In this document: in pieces, positions 34,773-41,834 of the stretch | Numbering within the stretch: the stretch's first letter is position 1 | Layout of the letters: the number at the start of each line of letters is the position of its first letter | NCBI GenBank assembly: GCA_036266975.1 | Contig: DATAWZ010000181.1 | Location: 1 to 41,834, forward strand | Length of the DNA stretch: 41,834 bases | Direction of reading: 5' to 3' | Source of the DNA: DATAWZ01 sp036266975 | GTDB taxonomy: Bacteria > Actinomycetota > Thermoleophilia > Solirubrobacterales > Solirubrobacteraceae | Made by a program: the position numbers and the translations under genes | The notes under the pieces: generated by a model | What the model saw: only the letters and a program-made list of their open reading frames with translations | Database searches by the model: none | What the model was told of the DNA's origin: nothing

Positions 34773-36974
34773 GTGGGCGCTGAGGCGCCGCCCGGGCTCG
34801 CCGAGGCGGTCGAGCTCGGTCTCACCGAGGGCGAGTACGCGCTGATCGTCGAGCTGCTCGGCCGCGAGCCCGTGCAGGTCGAGCTCGCCTGCTTCTCGCT
34901 GCTGTGGTCCGAGCACTGCTCCTACAAGCACTCGCGCGCGCTGCTCTCCACGCTGCCCACCGAGGGCCCCGCGCTGGTCATGGGCCCCGGCGAGAACGCC
35001 GGCGCGGTGGACGTGGGCGACGGGATGGTCGTCGCCTTCAAGGTCGAGTCGCACAACCACCCCAGCGCCGTGGAGCCCTTCCAGGGCGCGGCCACGGGCG
35101 TGGGCGGCATCCTGCGCGACGTGTTCGCGGTCGGCGCGCGCCCGATCGCGATCCTCGACTCGCTGCGCTTCGGCGAGCCGGCGCAGAGCGAGCGCTCGCG
35201 CTACCTGCTCGACCACGCGGTCGGCGGGATCGGCCACTACGGCAACTCGATCGGCGTGCCGACGGTCGGCGGGGAGGTCTACTTCGAGGCCCCCTACGAG
35301 CAGAACTGCTTGATCAACGCGATGTGTCTGGGCCTCGCCCCGCGCGAGCGGCTGATCCGCTCGGCCGCCGCCGGGCCGGACAACGTGCTGATCCTGTTCG
35401 GCGCTCGCACCGGCCGCGACGGCATCGGCGGCGCGTCGGTGCTCGCGAGCGCTGAGCTGTCGGCCGATGACGAGCACAAGCGCCCGAGCGTGCAGATCGG
35501 CGACCCCTTCGAGGAGAAGAAGCTGCTCGAGTGCTCGCTGGAGCTGCTCGACCGCGGACTGCTCGTCGCCCTGCAGGACCTCGGCGCGGCCGGGCTGACC
35601 TCCTCGGCCGCCGAGATGGCGAGCAAGGGCGAGGTCGGCGTCGACCTGCACGTCGACCGTGTGCCGCTGCGCGAGCCGGGCCTGGAGCCCTTCGAGATCA
35701 TGGTCTCCGAGTCCCAGGAGCGGATGCTGTGTGTCGCCACCCCGGACCGTGTCGCCGACGTGCTCGCGATCTGCGCCCACCACGAGGTGCACGGCACCCC
35801 GATCGGCACCGTCACCGACACGGGCCGGATGCGCATCTTCGAGCACGGCGAGATGGTCGGCGACATGCCCGTCCGCGCCCTGGTCGACGACTGCCCGCGC
35901 TACGCGCTGGACCCGCGAAAGCCCGAGGCCCCGCTCTACCCGCCGCCGGCGCGCTCGCTGGACCGGGGCGCCGGCGCCGCCCAGACCCTCACCGCGCTGC
36001 TGGCCAGCGCGAACCTCTCCTCGCGCCGGCCGCTGTTCGAGCAGTACGACGCGCTCGTGCAGTCGCGCACCGTGCGCCGCCCCGAGCAGGCCGACGCCTC
36101 CGTGCTGCTGCTCTCGGACCCCGACGGGCGCGAGCCCGCGCCCGGCCCGCTGGGCGAGCGTCCGGCGATCGCCGTGAGCATCGACGGCAGCGGCCGGCGC
36201 GTCGCCGCCGATCCCTACACGGGCACGGTCGCCGCGGTGCTGGAGTGCGCGGCCAACCTCGCCTGCGTCGGCGCCGAGCCGCTCGGGCTGACCAACTGCC
36301 TGAACTTCGGCAACCCCGAGAAGCCCCACGTCGCCTGGCAGCTCAGCGAGTCGGTGCGCGGACTGGGCGACGCCTGCCGGGCGCTGAGCGTCCCCGTCGT
36401 GGGCGGCAACGTCTCGCTCTACAACGAGGGCGCCGACGGGCCGATCTACCCCACCCCGGTCGTCGGGATGGTCGGTGCCCTGCCCGACGCCCGCCGCGCG
36501 GCGCCGCTCGCCTTCCAGCGCCGCGGCGACGCGATCGGCGTGATCGCGCCCCTGGGCGCGTCGCTCGGTGCCTCCGAGCTGCACAAGCTGCGGGGCGAGC
36601 CGCTGCCCGACGGGCTGCCCGCGATCGACCTGCCCGCCGCGGTCGCCCGGCTGACCCCGATCCGCGACGCCGTCCGCGCCGGGGAGCTCTCGAGCGTCCA
36701 CGACATCGCCGAGGGGGGCGCCCTGGTCGCGATCGCCGAGTGCTGCCTGGCCGGCGCGCTCGGCGCCGAGATCGAGCTCGAGGACGATGACGAGGCGCGC
36801 TTCGGCGAGGGCGCCGTCGGCTTCGTGCTCAGCGGGCCCGAGCCGGCGCTGCGCGCGCTCGGCGCGCGCGTGATCGGCACCGTCGGCGGCGAGGCGCTGC
36901 GTGCGGGCGCGCTCAGCATCCCGCTCGCCGAGCTGGCCGAGGCGCACGGGGCGCTCGCCGCGCTGTTTCGTTAG
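34773..36974 (+). CDS. purL: PurL synthetase subunit of FGAM synthase
   Basis: 733 residues, the small PurL that works with PurS and PurQ. It makes formylglycinamidine ribonucleotide from FGAR, ATP and ammonia. Features: FSLLWSEHCSYKHSRALL near residue 45, VVAFKVESHNHPSAVEPFQG near 87, GVGGILRDVFAVGARP, and in the second half GLTNCLNFGNPEKP and VVGGNVSLYNEG. GTG at 34773 is the only reasonable start and lies 50 bases after purQ. There is no clear Shine-Dalgarno. Two strong inverted repeats follow the stop. Confidence 0.97.
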   Translation: MGAEAPPGLAEAVELGLTEGEYALIVELLGREPVQVELACFSLLWSEHCSYKHSRALLSTLPTEGPALVMGPGENAGAVDVGDGMVVAFKVESHNHPSAVEPFQGAATGVGGILRDVFAVGARPIAILDSLRFGEPAQSERSRYLLDHAVGGIGHYGNSIGVPTVGGEVYFEAPYEQNCLINAMCLGLAPRERLIRSAAAGPDNVLILFGARTGRDGIGGASVLASAELSADDEHKRPSVQIGDPFEEKKLLECSLELLDRGLLVALQDLGAAGLTSSAAEMASKGEVGVDLHVDRVPLREPGLEPFEIMVSESQERMLCVATPDRVADVLAICAHHEVHGTPIGTVTDTGRMRIFEHGEMVGDMPVRALVDDCPRYALDPRKPEAPLYPPPARSLDRGAGAAQTLTALLASANLSSRRPLFEQYDALVQSRTVRRPEQADASVLLLSDPDGREPAPGPLGERPAIAVSIDGSGRRVAADPYTGTVAAVLECAANLACVGAEPLGLTNCLNFGNPEKPHVAWQLSESVRGLGDACRALSVPVVGGNVSLYNEGADGPIYPTPVVGMVGALPDARRAAPLAFQRRGDAIGVIAPLGASLGASELHKLRGEPLPDGLPAIDLPAAVARLTPIRDAVRAGELSSVHDIAEGGALVAIAECCLAGALGAEIELEDDDEARFGEGAVGFVLSGPEPALRALGARVIGTVGGEALRAGALSIPLAELAEAHGALAALFR

Positions 36975-36978
36975 GGCC

Positions 36979-37014
36979 CACGACAGGATTCCTGCTTGCT
37001 CCAATCATGTCGTG
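36979..37014. repeat. Inverted repeat after purL
   Basis: CACGACA (36979-36985) and TGTCGTG (37008-37014) are perfect reverse complements with a 22-base loop. The overlapping CAGGATTCCTG is palindromic around one base. It starts four bases after the purL stop, so a transcript-end role is plausible. Confidence 0.5.
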
Positions 37015-37043
37015 AACCCTCAGTTCCCTCGGCGCGGGGACGA

Positions 37044-37090
37044 GGGTGTGGGGAGTTAGTCTCGCTATTCGGAACTAACTCCCCACACCC
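37044..37090. repeat. Perfect 17-bp inverted repeat
   Basis: GGGTGTGGGGAGTTAGT (37044-37060) and ACTAACTCCCCACACCC (37074-37090) are exact reverse complements around a 13-base loop. This is the longest perfect stem I found in the window. There is no T run after it. It could be the purL terminator or the end of a mobile-element relic. Confidence 0.9.
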
Positions 37091-37331
37091 CCCGGAGGAA
37101 CGCTGATTCCGCAGCGTCCAGCAGCTGGCCGGTTGCGCCCCGCCGCCCCCAGCGTTGAAGACCTCGCCGATGAAGGCCGATGGCCACGAGGTCGCGCTGA
37201 TCCCGCGACCGCCTGGCCCGCGATGACATCTGGAGGACCTACGTGCTGTATGACCCGGGCAGCGGCGCCTCCGACCTGACAGGTCCCTCCGCGGCGACAT
37301 GGCCGAGCTCTCCAGGTCGCCGAGCCGCACT

Positions 37332-37349
37332 CCGCGGGCGCGCCCGCGG
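37332..37349. repeat. 18-bp perfect palindrome
   Basis: CCGCGGGCGCGCCCGCGG is identical to its reverse complement and lies about 90 bases upstream of the GGDEF-EAL gene. It may be an operator, or a by-product of the high GC content. Confidence 0.6.
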
Positions 37350-37383
37350 CGGTATCGAGAGCAACTCATAAAGTCGGCGGCGC

Positions 37384-37401
37384 CGACTGCCGAAGCAGTC
37401 G
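37384..37401. repeat. 7-bp stem with CGAA tetraloop
   Basis: CGACTGC (37384-37390), CGAA, GCAGTCG (37395-37401). A stable small hairpin about 40 bases before the GGDEF-EAL start codon, possibly in its leader. Confidence 0.5.
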
Positions 37402-37440
37402 TATGCACCGTGCGAGTCGGACAGCCGCGCGCTCGCGCTG

Positions 37441-39267
37441 ATGGGCACGCTGGGGGAAGTCGCTCGCTGGCTGTCGATCACGATGGCGCACGCGCGCGCC
37501 TGGGTCGCCCGCCGCTACCGGCGCTTCGCCGCGCGCGTCATGCGCCGCGACAGCCTGCTCGCCGGCTCCGAGCGCCGCTTCCGCGCGCTGCTGGAGGCCG
37601 CGCCCGACACGATGGTGATCGTCGACGGGCACGGCCACGTCACCCTGGTCAACGCCCAGGCCGAGCGACTGTTCGGCTACGACCGGGCCGATCTGATCGG
37701 TCGCGGAATCGGCGAGCTGATCCCCGACCGCTTTCGCACCCGCCATCACTCGCACGTGCGCGGCTACCTGCGCCACGCCGAGGCGCGCCCGATGGGCCAG
37801 CGCCTGGAGCTCGCCGCCCGGCGCAGGGACGGCAGCGAGTTCCCGGTGGAGATCAGCCTCGGACCGCTGGAGACCGACCAGGGGCCGCTCGTCTCGGCGG
37901 CGATCCGCGACATCACCGAGCGCAAGCACGCCGAGGATCAGCTGCGCCACATCGCCGACCACGACGCGCTCACCGGCCTGTGGAACCGGCGGCGCTTCGA
38001 GGAGCAGCTCGGGCGCGAGCTGGACGACGGACGCCGCCACGGGATGCAGGGCGCGCTGCTGCTGCTCGACATCGACTGCCTGAAGGACGTCAACGACACG
38101 CTCGGCCACGCTCGCGGCGACGAGCTGATCGGACTCGTCGGTCAGCTGCTGCGCGCCCGCATGCGCTCCAGCGACGTCGTCGCCCGCCTGGGCGGCGACG
38201 AGTTCGCCGTGCTGCTCACGCGCACCGACCCCGAGCCCGCGCTGGGCATCGGCCGCGACCTGCTCGAGCTGATCCGCACCCGGGTCGTCGTCCTGGGCGG
38301 GCAGCGGCTGCGCGTGACCAGCACGGTGGGCATCGCCGCCTTCGGCGCCGAGCCGAACACGCCCGAGGAGGTCCTGATCGCCGCCGACGCCGCCCTGTAC
38401 GAGGCCAAGGAGGCCGGCCGCGACCGCGTGGCGATGTACGCGCCGAACGCCGCCGAGGTGATCGAGCGCCAGGCGCGCGCGTCCTGGACCCAGCGGCTGC
38501 GCGGCGCCCTGGACGAGGAGCGCTTCCTGGTCTACGCCCAGCCGATCGCCGACCTGAGCACCCGTGCGATCGTGCGCTGCGAGCTGTTGATGCGCCTGCC
38601 CGACGCCGACGGACGGCCGATCGCGCCCAAGGCGTTCCTGCCCACCGCCGAGCGCACCGGGCTGATCGTCGACATCGACCTGTACATGATCACGCGCGCC
38701 ATCGAGCTGCTCGGGCGCGTCCCGGCCTCCGCGCTGGCCACCGCCCAGGTGAACGTCTCCGGGCGCTCGATCGCCGACGAGGCCCTGCCGCGGACGGTCG
38801 CCGCGCTGCTCACCGAGTCGAGCATCGACCCCTCGCGCCTGGTCTTCGAGATCACCGAGACCACCGCGATCTCGACCATGGAGCGGGTCCGCGGCTTTGC
38901 CCGCGCGCTGCGCTCGGTCGGCTGCGGCTTTGCCCTGGATGACTTCGGCGCGGGCTTTGCCTCCTTCTACTACCTCAAACACCTGCCGGTCGACACGCTG
39001 AAGATCGACCGCGACTTCGTGCGCAACCTGCCCTCCAGCCGCACCGACCAGCTCGTGGTCAAGCACGTCGTGGAGATCGCCGCCGCGCTTGGCCTGCAGA
39101 CGATCGCCGAGGGCGTCGAGGACCAGACGACGCTGGACATGCTGATCGAGCGCGGCGTGGACATGGCCCAGGGCTTCCACATCGGCCCGCCCGCGCCGCT
39201 GGTCACCGACCTGCCCGAGTGGACCGTGCCCGGCTCGCTCGCCGGCGGCCTGGGAGAGCCCGGGTGA
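37441..39267 (+). CDS. PAS-GGDEF-EAL cyclic-di-GMP protein
   Basis: 608 residues, without membrane segments. A PAS domain at about 45-165 (LLEAAPDTMVIVDGHGHVTL, NAQAERLFGYDRADLIG) precedes the GGDEF domain at about 170-335, with LGGDEF near 250 and an RSSD inhibitory site five residues before it. The EAL domain lies at about 350-590. It has ELL for EAL but keeps the rest: VNVSG, FEITET, DDFGAGFASF, LKIDRDFV, AEGVED and QGFHIG. Both c-di-GMP synthesis and hydrolysis look possible. ATG at 37441 is the first sensible start. It lies between purL and purF and overlaps the hydrogenase remnant (GTGA). Confidence 0.93.
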   Translation: MGTLGEVARWLSITMAHARAWVARRYRRFAARVMRRDSLLAGSERRFRALLEAAPDTMVIVDGHGHVTLVNAQAERLFGYDRADLIGRGIGELIPDRFRTRHHSHVRGYLRHAEARPMGQRLELAARRRDGSEFPVEISLGPLETDQGPLVSAAIRDITERKHAEDQLRHIADHDALTGLWNRRRFEEQLGRELDDGRRHGMQGALLLLDIDCLKDVNDTLGHARGDELIGLVGQLLRARMRSSDVVARLGGDEFAVLLTRTDPEPALGIGRDLLELIRTRVVVLGGQRLRVTSTVGIAAFGAEPNTPEEVLIAADAALYEAKEAGRDRVAMYAPNAAEVIERQARASWTQRLRGALDEERFLVYAQPIADLSTRAIVRCELLMRLPDADGRPIAPKAFLPTAERTGLIVDIDLYMITRAIELLGRVPASALATAQVNVSGRSIADEALPRTVAALLTESSIDPSRLVFEITETTAISTMERVRGFARALRSVGCGFALDDFGAGFASFYYLKHLPVDTLKIDRDFVRNLPSSRTDQLVVKHVVEIAAALGLQTIAEGVEDQTTLDMLIERGVDMAQGFHIGPPAPLVTDLPEWTVPGSLAGGLGEPG

Positions 39268-40161
39268 GCCCCGCGCCGGCGCTCGGCCCCGGCGGGCGCC
39301 GTGCGGGCGAGGACCTGCACGTGCTGTGGCTCACCTGCGGCCTGGGCTGCGACGGGGAATCGGTGGCGATCACCGCCGCCCGGGAGCCCTCGCTGGAGGA
39401 CCTGATCGACGGCATCCCCGGCCTGCCGCGCCTGATCCTGCACAACCAGCTGCTCGCCTTCGCGACCGGCGAGGACTTCCTGGCCGACTTTCACCGCGCC
39501 GCGACCGGCGACCTGGGGCCCTTCGTGCTCGTCGTGGAGGGCGCGATCGGCAACGAGGCGATCAGCGGCGAGGGCCACTGGAGCGGCTTCGGGGTGGATC
39601 CGCTCGACGGCCAGCCGATTTCGGTCAACGAGTGGGTCGACCGCCTGGCCCCGCAGGCCGACGAGCATGATCGACGTGCTCGTCCAGGTCGCGCTGCACC
39701 TGGCCGGGCACGCGCCGGCGCCCGACCTCGACGAGCAGCTGCGCCCGCGCTGGCTGTTCGAGCGCACCACGCGCGAGGGCTGCAACCGCGCGGGGTTCAC
39801 CGAGCAGGGGCGCTTCGCCACCGAGTACGGCGACGATCCGCGCTGCCTGGTCCAGCTCGGCTGCAAGGGCCCGATCGCCAAGTGCAACGTGCCGGTGCGC
39901 GGGTGGGTCGGCGGCGCCGGCGGCTGCCCGAACGTCGGCGGGATCTGCATCGGCTGCACGATGCCCGGCTTTCCCGACCGCTTCACGCCGTTCAAGCAGC
40001 CCGACCGCTGGGGCAACGCGGCGGCCCACGTCCAGCGCTTCACCTACGGGCCGCTGTTCCGCTATTTCCGAGGACGCAACATCCGCCGCCGCTACGATCG
40101 CGAGCCCGGCTGGCGCCGGCCCGGCCTGGAGTTGCGCAGCGGCCACCAACAGACTTGGTGA
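39264..40161 (+). pseudogene. [NiFe]-hydrogenase small subunit, internally deleted and out of frame
   Basis: From GTG 39264 the sequence DLHVLWLTCGLGCDGESVAI to PFVLVVEGAIGNEAISGEGH and DGQPISVNEWVDRLAPQA matches the N-terminal half of an actinobacterial (group 1h-like) hydrogenase small subunit. It contains the first CxxC of the proximal cluster. At about 39665 homology jumps, in another frame, to DVLVQVALHLAGHAPAPDLD, REGCNRAGFTEQGRFATEYG and GGCPNVGGICIGCTMPGFPD, ending at TGA 40159-40161. About 65-75 residues between are missing, including the segment that normally carries the other proximal-cluster cysteines (GTCATYGG and GCPxxP types). No large-subunit gene is present. The product cannot be a working subunit. 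An assembly error is possible but would need both a deletion and a frame change. Confidence 0.85.
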
Positions 40162-40174
40162 GGCTCACTCACCA
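40156..40174. repeat. Hairpin between hydrogenase remnant and purF
   Basis: TGGTGAG (40156-40162), loop GCTCA, CTCACCA (40168-40174), a perfect 7-bp stem over the stop codon of the remnant. TAGCCT at 40191-40196 could be a -10 for purF. Confidence 0.45.
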
Positions 40175-40230
40175 GGTCTCCCGGCGCTGCTAGCCTTGCC
40201 CTCGAGCGACAAGACCGTCGCTCGGCGCGC

Positions 40231-41700
40231 ATGCGAGCGGACGATCTCGACCAGCGCGAGGGCCCGCGTGACGAATGCGGCGTCTTCGGCATCTACGCCC
40301 CCGGCCGGGAGGTGTCAAGACTCGCGTACTTCGCGCTCTACGCGCTCCAGCATCGCGGGCAGGAGTCGGCGGGCATCGCCGCCGCCGACCGCGACGGGCA
40401 GATCGTCACGCGCCGCGAGCTCGGGCTGGTCAACCAGGTCTTCAACGAGAACGACCTGCGTGGCCTGGCCGGCGACCTGGCGATCGGCCACGTGCGCTAC
40501 TCGACCACCGGCTCGAACGCCTGGGAGAACTCCCAGCCCGTGCAGCGCTCGCACGGCTCGCACGGCAACCGCCGCGAGCTCGCCCTCGGGCACAACGGCA
40601 ACCTGATCAACGCGGTCACGCTGCACGGCGAGCTCGTCGAGCGCGGGGTGAGCTTCAGCTCGACCTCGGACTCGGAGATCGTCGCCGCGCTGCTGGCCAC
40701 CCACCCGGCCGAGCGCCTGGAGGACGCGGTCGCCGAGGTGCTGCCGCGGCTGCAGGGCGCGTTCAGCGTGGTGGCGATGACCAAGGACCGCGTCGTGGCC
40801 TTCCGCGACCCCGCCGGCCTGCGCCCGCTCGTGCTCGGCGTCCTGGACGCCAGCGAGGGCGAGCCGCCCCACTACGTGGTCGCGAGCGAGTCGTGCGCGC
40901 TTGACATCATCAACGCCCGGCTGCTCGGCGACGTGGAGCCCGGCGAGATGGTCACGATCGGCGAGGAGGGCCTCGAGCGCCGCATGATCGTCTCCGGCGC
41001 CCGGCGCGCGTTCTGCGTCTTCGAGCACATCTACTTCGCCCGCCCGGACTCGCGCTTTGAGGGCCGCACGCTGCAGGTGGTGCGCGGGCGGATGGGCGAG
41101 ATCCTCGCCCGCGAGGCGCCCGCCGAGGCCGACCTGGTGATCCCCGTGCCCGACAGCGGTAACCCCGCCGCCCGCGGCTACGCACGCGCGAGCGGGCTGC
41201 CCCAGGACGACGGCTTCGTCAAGAACCGCTACGTCGCGCGCACGTTCATCCAGCCCGGCCAGGAGCTGCGCCGCCACGGCCTGCGCCTGAAGTTCAACCC
41301 GCTGCCCGAGGTCGTCGAGGGCAAGCGCCTGGTCGTCGTGGACGACTCGATCGTGCGCGGCAACACGACCCGGCAGATCGTGCAGATGCTGCGCGACGCC
41401 GGCGCCAGCGAGATCCACATGCGCATCTCTGCGCCGCCGATCAAGCACCCCTGCCACTACGGGATCGACATGTCCACGCGCGAGGAGATGATCGCCCACA
41501 ACCGCGACGCGGACGAGGTCGCCGCCGAGCTGCACTGCGACTCGCTGGCCTACCTCTCGCTCGAGGGCGTGTACGAGGCGATCGGCCGCGGGCGCGAGGT
41601 GCACTGCGACGCGTGCTTCAGCGGCCACTATCCGCTCGGCGAGCACGACGGCCAGGGCAAGTACGCGTTCGAGCGGCGACTGCCGCTCGTGCGCGCCTAG
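40231..41700 (+). CDS. purF: Amidophosphoribosyltransferase
   Basis: 489 residues. It catalyses the first committed step of purine synthesis, PRPP plus glutamine to phosphoribosylamine. A 15-residue propeptide ends before the nucleophile Cys16 (DECGVFGIYAPG). The N-terminal Ntn glutaminase domain has LQHRGQESAG and HVRYSTTGS. The phosphoribosyltransferase domain carries the PRPP motif VVVDDSIVRGNT near 368. Cysteines at FCVFEHIYFARPDS, HPCHYGID and HCDACFSGHYP match the 4Fe-4S ligands of the Bacillus-type enzyme, which is processed and oxygen-sensitive. ATG at 40231. Confidence 0.98.
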   Translation: MRADDLDQREGPRDECGVFGIYAPGREVSRLAYFALYALQHRGQESAGIAAADRDGQIVTRRELGLVNQVFNENDLRGLAGDLAIGHVRYSTTGSNAWENSQPVQRSHGSHGNRRELALGHNGNLINAVTLHGELVERGVSFSSTSDSEIVAALLATHPAERLEDAVAEVLPRLQGAFSVVAMTKDRVVAFRDPAGLRPLVLGVLDASEGEPPHYVVASESCALDIINARLLGDVEPGEMVTIGEEGLERRMIVSGARRAFCVFEHIYFARPDSRFEGRTLQVVRGRMGEILAREAPAEADLVIPVPDSGNPAARGYARASGLPQDDGFVKNRYVARTFIQPGQELRRHGLRLKFNPLPEVVEGKRLVVVDDSIVRGNTTRQIVQMLRDAGASEIHMRISAPPIKHPCHYGIDMSTREEMIAHNRDADEVAAELHCDSLAYLSLEGVYEAIGRGREVHCDACFSGHYPLGEHDGQGKYAFERRLPLVRA

Positions 41701-41762
41701 TGGTGCCTCCGGTAAATCCGGTCGTCGATTCGCGAGCGAAAATCGAGCATGGCCAGGACGCA

Positions 41763-41795
41763 GGGAGCCGGAATAGCAGCGCTATTTCGGCTCCC
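41763..41795. repeat. 15-bp inverted repeat after purF
   Basis: GGGAGCCGGAATAGC (41763-41777), loop AGC, GCTATTTCGGCTCCC (41781-41795); one pair is G-U, the rest perfect. It lies 62 bases past the purF stop. An upstream TCGATT/AATCGA hairpin lies at 41725-41746. Without a T run it may be a terminator or the start of a structured RNA or repeat that continues outside the window. Confidence 0.75.
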
Positions 41796-41834
41796 GAGGA
41801 CGCCGCCAGGCGAAGATTTGCAGCCGCGAAGCGG

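Larger units (their letters stand above)
36975..37440. other. 466-base gene-free stretch with several inverted repeats
   Basis: No convincing gene. It holds the inverted repeats at 36979-37014, 37044-37090, 37332-37349 and 37384-37401. A short frame at about 37205-37300 (DRLARDDIWRTYVLYDPGSG) looks protein-like but has no start or recognisable family; it may be a scrap of a lost gene. Confidence 0.6.

Noticed and set aside
34536..37004. Long minus-strand frame opposite purL
   Set aside because: Antisense shadow with repetitive Arg/Gly/Ala composition.
39667..40161. The second half of the hydrogenase sequence as a separate intact small gene
   Set aside because: It lacks the N-terminal flavodoxin-like half and proximal-cluster cysteines, and begins mid-domain; it is the tail of the same broken gene.

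Overview
The window is GC-rich (roughly 70%) bacterial DNA. Gene content and style point to an actinobacterium of the Thermoleophilia/Solirubrobacterales type. It has a dnaK-grpE-dnaJ-hspR operon with clpB downstream, purS-type purine synthesis, many GTG and TTG starts, stop/start overlaps of 1-4 bases, and secreted beta-helix, beta-propeller and Ig-like proteins with the C-terminal beta domains common in that order. The taxonomic call is inference; there is no rRNA gene in the window.

Region 1 (1-3.4 kb): the tail of an unidentified protein, a hemolysin-III-type membrane protein overlapping a membrane fatty-acid desaturase, and a divergent PucR-type regulator whose 3' end runs into gene debris. 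Region 2 (3.0-9.7 kb, minus strand): two tandem secreted beta-helix proteins, a Phd/VapC-type toxin-antitoxin pair and a lipoprotein glycoside hydrolase family 3 enzyme. These are followed by broken pieces of the same two secreted families, so the cluster has been duplicated and eroded. Region 3 (9.8-13.1 kb): a PadR regulator with a histidine run, a DrrAB-type ABC exporter and a convergent lipoprotein. Region 4 (13.2-20.7 kb): the heat-shock block dnaK-grpE-dnaJ-hspR and clpB. Related imperfect inverted repeats lie in both promoters and are the likely HspR operators. A structured 545-base gap with a gene scrap separates hspR from clpB.

Region 5 (20.7-27.3 kb) is accessory: a lipoprotein, a six-bladed YWTD-type propeller protein with a probable leaderless promoter, a strongly decayed secreted-protein pseudogene joined to the C-terminal half of an O-antigen-ligase-type gene, an Ig/Fn3/FecR-like surface protein without a normal start codon, and a secreted proline-rich protein. 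Region 6 (27.3-41.7 kb) is the purine block: a GYD protein, purD-purE-purB, then purC-purS-purQ-purL and finally purF. Non-purine genes interrupt it: a small helical protein, a PaaI-type thioesterase and MOSC pair on the opposite strand, a PAS-GGDEF-EAL protein, and a [NiFe]-hydrogenase small-subunit gene broken by an internal deletion and frame change. purK, purM, purN and purH are not in the window.

I found no tRNA, rRNA, CRISPR array, intact transposase or recognisable prophage. I cannot point to a convincing new multi-gene system. The most unusual items are the hydrogenase remnant in the purine cluster, the paired decayed copies at 3 kb, the pseudogene join at 23-24.8 kb, a near-identical 42-bp direct repeat at 31.4 kb and several strong inverted repeats in gene-free DNA.
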